From the NCBI RefSeq assembly GCF_030409225.1, contig NZ_JAUFPK010000004.1, forward strand, positions 387,792 to 451,791: a DNA stretch of 64,000 bases, in the 5' to 3' direction. Source of the stretch: Aquisalimonas lutea (lineage in GTDB: Bacteria; Pseudomonadota; Gammaproteobacteria; Nitrococcales; Aquisalimonadaceae). The translations under genes were made by a program, and so were the position numbers. Numbering within the stretch: position 1 is the stretch's first letter; the number at the start of each line of letters is the position of its first letter. The notes beneath the pieces are model-generated. The model did no database searches and had not been told where the DNA came from. It saw only the letters and a list, made by a program, of their open reading frames with translations. Positions 8,266-16,722 of this stretch are shown here, one piece after another.

Positions 8266-9596
8266 GCGCCTCGTACCCGGCGCTCCTGGAGCGCTTGCAC
8301 GATGCCAGTGTTCGTGCACCGCAGCATCCCGCCGTATTCGGGATCAGCGGCACGCTGGACCGGGACACCCTACTCCGTCGCGCCCTGGGCGCGGCGGAGG
8401 CCGGCAATGCCGGCACGCAGCGGGTCGTCGCTCCCGACGACGTGGGAGCGTGGCTACCCTGGCTTGCCGGCTGCTCCCTCGGCGGCGGCATCTGGCGGCT
8501 GGCTGCCGGCGGCATCGACGAGCCGCCGCCGGCCGGGGCGTCGATACCAGCGCCCTCGGCCGACGACACCCCCTGCATTGCCACGCAGACCACCGGCACC
8601 ACGGGCGCCCCGCGCACGTTGATCCGTGACCGGGCGTCCTGGCTGCGCTGCTTCATCGCTGAGGAATGGCTCCTGGGTCTCAGGTCCACGGACCGTATAC
8701 TCGTGCTGGGCCACCCCGCCTTTTCCCTGGTGCCCTATGCGGCGCTCCGGGCCCTCCACCTGGGCGCCGCCGTGGGCGTTCTCGGCCGCCCTGCCCGCCG
8801 GCCCGCCCGCTGGATGCGTGGCGCCCTGGCGCCGACGGTCATCTACGGTGCGCCGCCGCTGGTAATGGCCCTGGCGCGGATGCAGACGGCGCAGCCCGAT
8901 GCAACCGTGCGACGCATCATTACCGGGGGTGCCCGGGTGAGCGTCGCGCAGCTACGCAGCATGCAGTCGGCGTGGCCCGCGGCACGGATCACGTCCTTCT
9001 ACGGTACGGCCGAAACCAGCTTCCTGTCGGTCCGGGAAAATCCGGACGGCGCGGACTCCGCCGATGCGGGCATGCTGTTCCCCGGCGTGGAATGCGCACG
9101 CGATCCTCTGGGCCGGCTCCGGGTGCGCACGCCGTACGCGGCCACCACGGTCGAGCAGGCGGATGGAACGACCCAGCCCGTCACCGATGCCAACGGCTGG
9201 CTGACCCTGGCCGATCGCGTCTCCCTCGCGGCCAACGGCAAGGTGCGCCTCCTCGAGCGAACGGACGACCGGGTGAACATCGCTGGTGCCCTGATCGCTG
9301 CCGCCCCGCTCGAGCAGGCCCTGGAACGGCTGCCGTGGGTGACCGAAGCGGCCGTTGTTGGGCTGCCGGACGCCCGGCGCTCCGACACGGCCCTGGCGCT
9401 CGTGATGACGGCCGGTACCCCGGCCGACGATGCCGGGCACCAGCTCAGGGAAGCGCTTGACCGCGCCACGCCGGCCCGGCTGCGCGTTGAACGAATGCTC
9501 GATGACCCGCCGCGCACGGCAGGCGGCAAGCTGGATCGCCGCGCCCTGGCACGGGCGCGTGCCGCCGGGACTCTGGCCACGGAGGTGTTGCCGTGA
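8262..9596 (+). CDS. Acyl-CoA ligase of the biotin operon (YhfT-like, AMP-forming)
   Basis: This is an ANL-superfamily adenylate-forming enzyme. The phosphate-binding motif is TQTTGTTGAPRTL (about residues 108-120), the A5 motif is FYGTAETS, the A8 hinge is near LLERTDDRVNIAGA, and the A10 lysine motif is AGGKLDRRAL. At 444 residues it is shorter than usual acyl-CoA synthetases, mainly at the N-terminus. The ligase/thiolase pair after bioY matches the BirA-controlled yhfU-yhfT-yhfS operon of Bacillus subtilis, so it probably activates a carboxylic acid related to biotin or its pimelate precursor. The substrate is unproven. It overlaps both neighbours by four bases. Confidence 0.82.
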   Translation: MSASYPALLERLHDASVRAPQHPAVFGISGTLDRDTLLRRALGAAEAGNAGTQRVVAPDDVGAWLPWLAGCSLGGGIWRLAAGGIDEPPPAGASIPAPSADDTPCIATQTTGTTGAPRTLIRDRASWLRCFIAEEWLLGLRSTDRILVLGHPAFSLVPYAALRALHLGAAVGVLGRPARRPARWMRGALAPTVIYGAPPLVMALARMQTAQPDATVRRIITGGARVSVAQLRSMQSAWPAARITSFYGTAETSFLSVRENPDGADSADAGMLFPGVECARDPLGRLRVRTPYAATTVEQADGTTQPVTDANGWLTLADRVSLAANGKVRLLERTDDRVNIAGALIAAAPLEQALERLPWVTEAAVVGLPDARRSDTALALVMTAGTPADDAGHQLREALDRATPARLRVERMLDDPPRTAGGKLDRRALARARAAGTLATEVLP

Positions 9597-10747
9597 CGGC
9601 CGAAGCGCACGGAGACGCGATCCTGGTTGCGATCCGGCGAACGGCGTTCGGCCGCACCGGAGGCGTATTCCGTTCATGCACGGTCGATGCCCTCGCCGCA
9701 CCGGTTATCCGCAGCATTCTCGCGGATACGGGGCTGGCCTCCGACGCCGTGGACGAGGTCTGGCTCGGCAACGCCCTGGAGGGCGGCAACGTCGCCCGCC
9801 GCGCCGCCCTCGCCGCCGGGTTGCCCGTGGACACGCCTGCTTTCACGGTGGACCGCCAGTGCAGCAGCGGGCTGGACACCATCATCGATGCCTTCCAGCT
9901 GGTGGCCAGCGGCCGGGCGCAGGCGATCCTGGCCGGTGGTGTCGAGAGCTGCAGTACCGCACCATGGCGCGTCTCACGGCCGCCGAGCGCTTCTGCGGCC
10001 CCCGCGTTCATGCGGCGAGCGCCGTTCAGCGCTCCGCCGTACGCCGATCCGGATCCGATCGCCGGCGCGGACGCCCTCGCCGGCCGGAGCGGAATCACGC
10101 GCGCCGAGCAGGATGCCTGGACGGCACGCAGCCACGCCAACGCCCGCACGGCGATGACTGCCGGGTGCTTCCGGGCGGAACGGGTCCCCGTCCTGGCCGG
10201 CAACGAGGCGGAGACCGATGAAATTCCACGGGACGGCATGACCACGGCCCGCCTGGGGCGGCTACCCGCGCTGCTGAGCGGCGGTACGGCGACGGTCGCC
10301 AGCGTTGCCCCGGAAGCTGACGCGGCCGTGATCGCACTTGTGGTGTCCCCGGCAATGGCTGCAGAGCTCGGTGCCGGCCGCCGACTGCGGCTTCTGGGTG
10401 CGGCCCGGGCGGGATGCGATCCGGCGGACGCCGGCTATGCCGCGGTACCCGCCCTCACCCGTCTCAGGCAACGATACCAGCCCGTGCCCCCGGAGCGTGT
10501 CGAGTTCAACGAGGCCTTTGCCGGTCAGGCACTGACCTGCCTGCGTGCGTGCGATCTGCCGGAAGACCGCACCAACCGCAGCGGCGGCGCCCTCGCCCTC
10601 GGGCACCCCTTCGGCGCATCCGGTGCCTACCTTGTCTGTCGGCTCTTCCACGATCTGTTGCCGTGCACCCCCGGCCTGGCAGCCGTCTCGGCCATGGGCG
10701 GTCAGGGAACAGCGGCACTGTTTGCAGCCGAAACAGGAGTCGACTGA
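9593..10747 (+). CDS. Thiolase-like protein of the biotin operon (YhfS-like)
   Basis: The protein has the thiolase fold and most active-site blocks: the nucleophile Cys90 in DRQCSSGLD, NEAFAGQ, and His338 in GGALALGHPFGASG. The second catalytic cysteine, normally in a C-x-GGG-x-G loop, is replaced by Ser366 in VSAMGGQG. Biosynthetic and degradative thiolases normally need that residue as acid/base, so catalysis may be altered or restricted to partial reactions. The length is 384 residues. Its place as the last gene of the bioMNY-ligase-thiolase unit, with a four-base overlap, suggests that it acts on the CoA ester made by the ligase. Pathway assignment is inference. Confidence 0.82.
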   Translation: MTAEAHGDAILVAIRRTAFGRTGGVFRSCTVDALAAPVIRSILADTGLASDAVDEVWLGNALEGGNVARRAALAAGLPVDTPAFTVDRQCSSGLDTIIDAFQLVASGRAQAILAGGVESCSTAPWRVSRPPSASAAPAFMRRAPFSAPPYADPDPIAGADALAGRSGITRAEQDAWTARSHANARTAMTAGCFRAERVPVLAGNEAETDEIPRDGMTTARLGRLPALLSGGTATVASVAPEADAAVIALVVSPAMAAELGAGRRLRLLGAARAGCDPADAGYAAVPALTRLRQRYQPVPPERVEFNEAFAGQALTCLRACDLPEDRTNRSGGALALGHPFGASGAYLVCRLFHDLLPCTPGLAAVSAMGGQGTAALFAAETGVD

Positions 10748-10889
10748 TCCGTGGTGATTCCGTCGCGCGAGCCCGTCGGTTGCCGTGTCGCCGAGGCGAG
10801 CCGCGCAGGCCGCGCAACCACTCCGAGCCGGTCGTACGGGCCCGCGCGGGATCAATAACGTGGTGACAACCCGCTACCGGCTGTCGCGA

Positions 10890-11348
10890 TTACTCGGGGG
10901 CGGCCTCGTCCGCGTCGGGCCGCCCTGCGCCATCGCCCTTCCCCGGCACGGGCTGCGACGAGGACGCGGTCGCCATGGTGCCGTTGGCGACAAAGATTCT
11001 GCTGGAGCAGCTACGCACCTGGTCCACGAAATCCAGCCAGCGCTTGTTGCTGGCCTGCGCGGCATCCAGAAAGCAGCTGACAAGCTCCGGCTGCACCGTC
11101 AGCAACGTTGCCGGCTCCCGGGTCTCGGCGGCCCTGGCGACCGTTTTCGCGATCCTGTCGCCCGTCTTCATCCAGTCGTCCACTTGTCCCTGCGACGTCT
11201 GGCGAACGGCGTCCTGCAGCTCGGCCGTGACTTCCTGCATGCGCTGGACGCTCTCCTCGGCGCCCTTCATCGCCATTGTCCAGGGTTGCGCCCAGCTCGA
11301 CGGATCGATTGGCGTCGCGGTGCCTTGCGATTGCTTCGTATGTGCCAT
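10890..11348 (-). CDS. Phasin-family-like helical protein
   Basis: This is a 152-residue, soluble, mostly helical protein with the look of phasins, which coat polyhydroxyalkanoate granules. It has SWAQPWTMAMKGAEESVQ, a long amphipathic stretch to about residue 120, and QASNKRWLDFVDQVRS, followed by an acidic Pro/Gly-rich tail. It has no signal peptide or membrane segment. AAGGGG and AGGA lie shortly upstream of ATG. No PHA synthase is in this window, so the granule role is inferred. It is transcribed in the same direction as the LuxR-type regulator 253 bases upstream. An alternative is a general helical stress or scaffold protein. Confidence 0.6.
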   Translation of the reverse strand: MAHTKQSQGTATPIDPSSWAQPWTMAMKGAEESVQRMQEVTAELQDAVRQTSQGQVDDWMKTGDRIAKTVARAAETREPATLLTVQPELVSCFLDAAQASNKRWLDFVDQVRSCSSRIFVANGTMATASSSQPVPGKGDGAGRPDADEAAPE

Positions 11349-11513
11349 GTCCTGTCATCCCCTTGCGATGGTGTGGTTGGTCTGTTGTGACGGCAATCCT
11401 GCCTCCGTATTCCTCCGTGAAGGTCCTACCGGCGAAACGGCACGACGGGTGACCATCCACAGTAAGCATCCGCCAGGGCCGCAGGGATCGGGATGTACCC
11501 CAACCAGGTTCAT

Positions 11514-11527
11514 GTTCTCCCTAGAAC
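11514..11527. promoter_or_regulatory. Small palindrome upstream of the phasin-like gene
   Basis: GTTCT (11514-11518) and AGAAC (11523-11527) form a perfect inverted repeat around CCCT. It lies 166 bases upstream of the phasin-like gene, just past the end of the LuxR-type regulator gene. It could be an operator or chance; nothing else in this 253-base gap stands out. Confidence 0.25.
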
Positions 11528-11601
11528 GCTGCCGGCGAGAGGGCCGGAGCACGGGCGGGCTCGCCGACATTGCGGGGACATCGCGAGTACGGATGCGCCG
11601 G

Positions 11602-12285
11602 CTATCCGGCGTTGCACACGGCCATGTCCCGGTTTCGCGGCCGCGCACCATTGTCGCCCAGACGAACCAGGTCCGCCTTGATGGCCATGCGGATCAGATC
11701 GCAAAGGCTCCCTGCACCGGTCTTGTGCATCACCCTGGATCGGTAGACTTCCACGGTCTTCGGGCTGATCCCCAGAGTCTTGGCGATCTCACGATTCGAA
11801 AAGCCCTGGATCGTTACGACGGCCACTTCATACTCACGACTCGTCAGCCCCTTGAAGCGGGCGGAGAGATCGCGACGACGCTCCCTGCTCCGGGACACCG
11901 AGCGCGCGAACTGCTGTGCATCGTGCACCGCGTCGAGCAGGACCTGCCCGTTGAACGGCTTCTCCAGGACGTCCGTCGCCCCGTTCTTGAGCGCATCCAC
12001 CGCAGTGCTTACGTCGTTGGGTTCGAGCAGCAGGATGACGGGCGGGACGATGCCCTGCTGCCGCAGCGAGTGGATGAACCGGACGCCGTCCACCCCCGGA
12101 GCATCGGCGTCGGCCAGCACGCATTGCCAGCATGGCCTGGAACGGCTCGCTGCCAGCAAAGCCTCACCGGCGGTCTCGAACCAGCGTGCGTCAATGCGGA
12201 CTGAGTAGAACAATTCCTCCAGTGTCGTCAGAATGGCCTCGTCATTCTCCACCACAGCGATGTTCGGCGAGGTGACCGCGTTCAT
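11602..12285 (-). CDS. FixJ/NarL-type response regulator with LuxR HTH
   Basis: It has a receiver domain (residues about 8-125) and a C-terminal LuxR-type helix-turn-helix (about 150-215, LTSREYEVAVVTIQGFSNREIAKTLG split over the loop). The phospho-acceptor is Asp59 in CVLADADAPGVDG and the conserved Lys is in LEKPF. The switch Thr, normally in ITGHGD, is replaced (LLLEPND), so activation may be atypical. A strong AGGAGGT lies eight bases before ATG. It faces away from the FixJ-like gene at 12836 and reads toward the phasin-like gene. Its kinase is not certain; the PAS-PAS kinase nearby is one candidate. Confidence 0.88.
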   Translation of the reverse strand: MNAVTSPNIAVVENDEAILTTLEELFYSVRIDARWFETAGEALLAASRSRPCWQCVLADADAPGVDGVRFIHSLRQQGIVPPVILLLEPNDVSTAVDALKNGATDVLEKPFNGQVLLDAVHDAQQFARSVSRSRERRRDLSARFKGLTSREYEVAVVTIQGFSNREIAKTLGISPKTVEVYRSRVMHKTGAGSLCDLIRMAIKADLVRLGDNGARPRNRDMAVCNAG

Positions 12286-12835
12286 GGTGATCTACCTCCT
12301 CACCATCCGTGGCGACCGTATCTCGACGAAACGCATCGACCTCCTTACGGGAGTATGGAATCCAGGGATCGGGGGCACAACGTGCCGCGGCGCGCGACCC
12401 TGGAAACAGGGTTCATGGAGGGGATATGCGCATTTCCGCAATCCGACTGCGGTTGTCCCTAATCCCCGGCGCGGAGGACTTCATCTACTGTTGCAGAAAA
12501 GGCTGCCATATTCCGGAATCCCTGCGTCTCCCGGCGCCGTTCGGGCCGCACGGTGGAGAGGCAGACAAGTCAAGCATCACGGGATTTCCGGACGACGCCA
12601 GGGTGCCCTTTATGCGGGAGAATCGGATGATGCACGTGATCCACGGCGGCAGGCCTGTACCTGCCCGGCAGATGGGGAGGCACGGCTTCTTCGCCGTGTG
12701 GCTGGAGTTCGCGCGCTGCCTCGACTGGTCGAGCCGAGCCCGCGAGGATTCGTCACTCCTCGCCTTCGCGGCCCTGCAACGGATTGCTTGCGTCGCAAGA
12801 GACGCGCCGCCGGGATGCGGCCCGCGGGAACGCCG
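12286..12835. other. Divergent intergenic region between two FixJ-type regulators
   Basis: This is a 550-base gap with no convincing gene. A 176-codon open frame (12309-12839, +) has no recognisable features and a composition unlike the neighbours. Visible structure includes a small hairpin, ACCCTG-GAAA-CAGGGT (12397-12412), and an inverted repeat GGCAC/GTGCC just before it. A 13-bp palindrome, CTTGCGTCGCAAG (12787-12799), lies 36 bases before the FixJ-like start. These could be regulator sites, since two response regulators diverge from here. Confidence 0.5.
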
Positions 12836-13456
12836 ATGAGCCGCGAGCCCGTTGTCTACGTGGTTGATGACGATCCAGTCATCCGCGAATCCATCGAAGC
12901 ACTTCTGCACTCGAAAGCGATCCGGACACAGACCTTCCCGGACGCGTCGGCGTTCCTGAACGCCTTTGATCCGGACATTCCGGGTTGCTTGATCGCCGAC
13001 GTCCGCATGCCGGGCGTCAGCGGGCTCGACCTGCAGAAGGAGCTCCACCGCCGGGGGCATCGTATCCCCGTGATCATCATTACCGGCCACGGTGATGTAC
13101 CGATGGCCGCGCGGGCCATCAAGGGCGGCGCGCTGGACTTCATCCAGAAGCCGTTCGATGCCGACAAGCTCATCGCGCGGATCGACGAAGCCCTGCACCA
13201 GGACGCGGAACAACGGCGGGAGCATCGCCGTACACAGACCCTGGTCGCCCGCATGGCCCTGCTCTCGGAGCGCGAGCGTGAAGTGCTCTTCCGGGTGGTG
13301 CACGGCGCATACAACAAGACCATTGCCGATGAGCTGGGAGTCAGTATCTCCACCGTGGAGGCCCACCGCCGGAACATCATGCGCAAGCTGCGTGCCCGCA
13401 CGCTCTACGAGCTGATCTATATCGCCGATACCTACTGGGACCGGCGCGGTCGTTGA
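12836..13456 (+). CDS. FixJ-family response regulator
   Basis: This is a 206-residue regulator with a receiver domain (5-120) and a LuxR-type helix-turn-helix (about 140-200). The receiver is canonical: D11-D13 acidic pocket, phospho-acceptor Asp55 in LIADVRMPGVSG, switch Thr in IIITGHGDVP, and Lys in FIQKPFD. The DNA-binding part is SEREREVLFRVVHGAYNKTI with STVEAHRRNIMRKL. It belongs to the FixJ/TodT/DctR group. Its 3' end overlaps the 3' end of the PAS histidine kinase by 25 bases, tail to tail, and that kinase is the likely partner. Upstream ribosome-binding sequence is weak. Confidence 0.92.
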   Translation: MSREPVVYVVDDDPVIRESIEALLHSKAIRTQTFPDASAFLNAFDPDIPGCLIADVRMPGVSGLDLQKELHRRGHRIPVIIITGHGDVPMAARAIKGGALDFIQKPFDADKLIARIDEALHQDAEQRREHRRTQTLVARMALLSEREREVLFRVVHGAYNKTIADELGVSISTVEAHRRNIMRKLRARTLYELIYIADTYWDRRGR

Positions 13457-15021
13457 TATTCCTCCCCGCCCCGGCCCCGGATCGCCGGCAGGCGGCACCT
13501 GAAGACGGGACACGGTCCCGGCTCGGGGAGCTCCAGCACGCCCCCGTGGGCGTCGATGATGGAGCTGCTGATGGGCAGCCCGAAGCCCAGCCCCCCGGGC
13601 CGGGTGGTGAAAAAGGGCTCGAGCAGCCGCTGATGCTCCTCCCGGGTCACGCCCGGGCCGTTGTCCCTCACCCAGAACTCGACCCAGTGGCCCTCGTTGT
13701 CGACCCCGCGCGTGCCGAGCTCGATCTCCCGGGCGCTGTGCCGGTGCTTCACGGCCCTGATGGCGTTCTGGAGGAGGTTGAGCACCACCTGCTGCATTTC
13801 CACGCAGTCGGCCATCACGGGCTCGACGTCGCTCTCTCTGGTGAGGTGCAGCGTGATCCTGCGCTCGCGCAGCTCCCAGTCCACCAGCTGCGTGGCATCC
13901 CGGATCAGCGCGTTGATATCCACCGGCGAACGCTGGCCGGAGGAATGCCGTGCCAGGCGCCGTAGACGGCGGATGATCTCGCCTCCGCGCTGGCCCTGCC
14001 GGACGACGTTGCGTAGCAGCTCGCCGACGCGGGTCTGCTCGCCCGCAAGCCGCTCCCCCAGCAGGTTGCGGCACGCCTCGGCGTAGTTGACGACCGCTGT
14101 CAGGGGCTGATTGATCTCGTGCGCCAGACCGGCCGCGATGCCGTCCAGCATGGTCAACCGCGATACGTGGGCGAGGTCCCTCTGCAGACGCCCGACCTGG
14201 TCCTCGGCGCGCTTGCGGTCCGTTATATCGATCAGTGTTCCCACCGCCGCCGTCTGGCCCTGCAGCTCGATCCGTGCCCCCCAGGCAATGAGATCCCGCC
14301 TGGAGCCGTCCCGCGCCAGGCCGCGGAGCTCGTAGGGCCGCCCCTGCTCGTTCTTGTTGCGCATTGCCATGCGCTGGGAGACGAGCTCGCGCTGCTCGGG
14401 AACCACCACGTCCAGGGGCCCGATACGGCCGATCATTTCGTCGGGCTGGTAGCCGAACATGCCGGCCATCGCGGGATTGACGTACAGGAACAGGTCGTCG
14501 CGGTAGACGCAGATACCCGCCAAGGACGCTTCCATGATGGTCCGGCACTTGGACTCGCTCTCCCGCAATGCCTTGCCCACGGACATGAAATCCGTGACGT
14601 CCCGGGTAATGCACAGTACGGAAGGGACGTTCCCGTCCGCATCACGCTCGGGGACGAGGCGGCTTTCAAAACCGTGCTCACGACCCCCGATCGTGGTGCA
14701 GAAGCGGATGCTCTCCTCTTCACACGTGTCGAACACCCGGGCCAGCGCGTGCTCCCAGTACGACAGCCGGGTGTCGTGCAAGCCGAGCTCCCGGTTCGTG
14801 CGCCCGATAATCTGTTCCCGCGGGCGTTCGAGGACCCGCTCAACGGCCCGATTCACGTACAGGTAGCGCAGGCGTCGATCAAGCCGGGTGACCAGATCCG
14901 TGCTTGCCTCGACGACATAGCGGAACATCTCGTCCGGCGGCGGCTTCGCGGCTGCGGGAGACGGTGCATCCGCTGCCGGCGAAGGCCCCGTCCTGCCGGC
15001 TGTCGATCCGCGGTCGATCAT
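13432..15021 (-). CDS. Soluble PAS-PAS sensor histidine kinase (FixL/TodS-like)
   Basis: Domains in order are a Pro/Ala-rich N-terminus, PAS1 (about 33-150), PAS2 (about 158-275), a HisKA-type dimerization domain with His301 in GLAHEINQPLTAVVNYAEAC, and an HATPase domain with an N-box (VVLNLLQNAIRAV), DNGPGV, and a G2-type GGLGFGLPISSSII. There is no membrane segment, so it senses a cytoplasmic signal such as redox state, oxygen or a small ligand. I see no FixL-type heme His that I can assign with confidence. It overlaps the start of the kinase's upstream PAS-like gene by four bases (ATGA), and is tail-to-tail with the FixJ-like regulator. Confidence 0.9.
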   Translation of the reverse strand: MIDRGSTAGRTGPSPAADAPSPAAAKPPPDEMFRYVVEASTDLVTRLDRRLRYLYVNRAVERVLERPREQIIGRTNRELGLHDTRLSYWEHALARVFDTCEEESIRFCTTIGGREHGFESRLVPERDADGNVPSVLCITRDVTDFMSVGKALRESESKCRTIMEASLAGICVYRDDLFLYVNPAMAGMFGYQPDEMIGRIGPLDVVVPEQRELVSQRMAMRNKNEQGRPYELRGLARDGSRRDLIAWGARIELQGQTAAVGTLIDITDRKRAEDQVGRLQRDLAHVSRLTMLDGIAAGLAHEINQPLTAVVNYAEACRNLLGERLAGEQTRVGELLRNVVRQGQRGGEIIRRLRRLARHSSGQRSPVDINALIRDATQLVDWELRERRITLHLTRESDVEPVMADCVEMQQVVLNLLQNAIRAVKHRHSAREIELGTRGVDNEGHWVEFWVRDNGPGVTREEHQRLLEPFFTTRPGGLGFGLPISSSIIDAHGGVLELPEPGPCPVFRCRLPAIRGRGGEEYQRPRRSQ

Positions 15022-15452
15022 CGCTGCCGCTCCGGGGCGCCGGACACCGTCCGCCGCAGGGCCCTGTTGCCCTTGTCGTGTTCCCCGTTCCCGCTCGGGA
15101 TGCTGAACGCGATCTCCGTCACCGTCACCATGAGGCCGATGCGTCGCTTGCCCCGGAGCATTCGCAGCTGCAGCGTCGCGGACACGTGGTAGCCGCTGGG
15201 CAGCATGAACTCCAGCCGGTCAAGCCAGACGGTGGTGCAATCGTGAAATGCGGAGCGCACCCGGAACAGGAGTCCCGCATCGAGGTTGATCCAGTCCTGT
15301 ACCGGGATGCCGCGGGCGGGACCGGCGCCAAGGTCGCAAAGCGTCCGCAACGCATGATTGACGGCGCTCACCCGCAGGCGCTCGTCAAGGAGCAGCCGTG
15401 CGGGAGGACGCCGTACGGGTTCCTTGTCCTGATCGGCGGATACGCTGCTCAT
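15018..15452 (-). CDS. Small stand-alone PAS-like protein
   Basis: This is a 144-residue protein that looks like a lone PAS domain. It has LLLDERLRVSAVNHALRTL near the N-terminus (a typical PAS start: a remark about what is stored, then a helix), then strands ending in RIGLMVTVTEIAF. It has no effector domain. It overlaps the downstream PAS-PAS histidine kinase gene by four bases, so the two are translationally coupled and may act together. The lone PAS protein could dimerize with a kinase PAS domain or deliver a ligand. The family is not recognised with certainty. Confidence 0.6.
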   Translation of the reverse strand: MSSVSADQDKEPVRRPPARLLLDERLRVSAVNHALRTLCDLGAGPARGIPVQDWINLDAGLLFRVRSAFHDCTTVWLDRLEFMLPSGYHVSATLQLRMLRGKRRIGLMVTVTEIAFSIPSGNGEHDKGNRALRRTVSGAPERQR

Positions 15453-15606
15453 GCCTGTCCCGTCCGCTGTTTCGACACCGCATCGTTCACCGGACCGCTG
15501 AACAACCCGGCACCATCGCCTACAACGCTAATGCCCGCGCGGAACCCGGGAAATCAGGGAAAGCCTTACATCCGCTGCGGTCATCCCGGGAGCCGCCGGG
15601 CGGACC

Positions 15607-16563
15607 TCACCATGACGCCCCGCGTCCGGCCGCTCGGTTCTTGGCCCGGTACATCGCCGTATCCGCGTGTTCCAGGAGCGCCTCCATGCTGTCCCCGTGA
15701 TCCGGGGAAACGGCGACCCCGATACTGACCCCCAGGCGAACCGACTTGCCGTCCACCTCGAACGGCGCCCGCAAGGCCGCCCTGCACTTGTCAGCGACGC
15801 GCCGCCCCGCCTCCTCCCGCCCATGCTCCGGCAACAGGACGGCGAACTCGTCCCCGCCCAGGCGGGCAAGCGTGTCCTCCTCCCGCAGGCAGCGGCCCAG
15901 GCGCTCCGCGACGCACGCGAGAATGCGATCGCCGACCGGATGACCGAGGCCGTCGTTGACCGCCTTGAAGCCGTCCAGGTCCAGGAACAGCACGGTGATC
16001 CCGGCTCCCCCCCGACGCGCCCGGGCGAGGGCCTGTTGAAGGCGGTCCTGGAACAGCAGCCGGTTAGGGAGGCCGGTGAGTGCGTCGTGGTGGGCTTGAT
16101 GCCGGAACAGCGCCTCGACCTTCTTGTATTGCGTCATGTCCCGGGCAACGCCGTAGGTGCCCAGGTACTGCCCCGCCGCCCCGTTTTCGCCGTCGCCGTA
16201 GATGCCCACCGCAGTAACGTCCACGTGGACCGGCTCACCGTCGGCAACGCGCCTCAGGCGCAGCTCCATGCCGGTCGTGGCCCGGTCACCGGTTCGCCGC
16301 TCGTGGAAACAGCGGCAAGCACAGGGTTCGTCCACCTCCACGAGGACGCTACTGTAGTGCTGGCCCAGGAGCGTCTCGGGCTCGCACCCCAGCAGGTGCC
16401 GGGCGGCTCCATTGACGAACGTGAACCGGCCCTGGGCGTCAAGGACGTACATCAGGTCCGGTGCGGCATCCACCATGAACCGGTACAGGGCGTCCCGTCC
16501 CGGCCCGGATACTGCCGGAACGGGCTTGTCCCGCCGAGGTTGTTCCGGATGCGCCGTCGCCAT
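15607..16563 (-). CDS. PAS-GGDEF diguanylate cyclase
   Basis: The protein makes cyclic di-GMP from two GTP. It has an N-terminal PAS domain (about 22-145; FMVDAAPDLMYVLDAQGRF) and a GGDEF domain (about 150-315). The active-site motif RLGGDEFAVLL is intact. An inhibitory I-site, R-E-E-D, lies five residues before GGDEF, so product feedback is expected. There is no membrane segment. ATG at 16563 is preferred because AGGGG sits eight bases upstream; the upstream ATG at 16644 lacks one. It lies next to the PAS kinase group but is separated from it by 154 bases. Confidence 0.92.
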   Translation of the reverse strand: MATAHPEQPRRDKPVPAVSGPGRDALYRFMVDAAPDLMYVLDAQGRFTFVNGAARHLLGCEPETLLGQHYSSVLVEVDEPCACRCFHERRTGDRATTGMELRLRRVADGEPVHVDVTAVGIYGDGENGAAGQYLGTYGVARDMTQYKKVEALFRHQAHHDALTGLPNRLLFQDRLQQALARARRGGAGITVLFLDLDGFKAVNDGLGHPVGDRILACVAERLGRCLREEDTLARLGGDEFAVLLPEHGREEAGRRVADKCRAALRAPFEVDGKSVRLGVSIGVAVSPDHGDSMEALLEHADTAMYRAKNRAAGRGASW

Positions 16564-16722
16564 CGGATCCCCTCTATGCCTCGCAGAAATGAACGCGCCG
16601 CGCACGCATGCGGAAGCAGTGCGCTGCAGCAGCTTCGGCAACAAGCAGCGATTCGGGATTCTGCTACAGGCAGTCTAGTGCGCGGCGCGGCCACGCCGCC
16701 ATTAGGGCGAACCTTTCCCCGG

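Noticed and set aside
12309-12839. A 176-codon frame between the two regulators
   Set aside because: No ribosome-binding site, no family features, and composition unlike its neighbours.
12485-14614. A 709-codon minus-strand frame over the FixJ-like gene and the kinase
   Set aside because: It is out of frame with the kinase and antisense to the FixJ-like regulator; its sequence is Arg/Gly-rich with no features.
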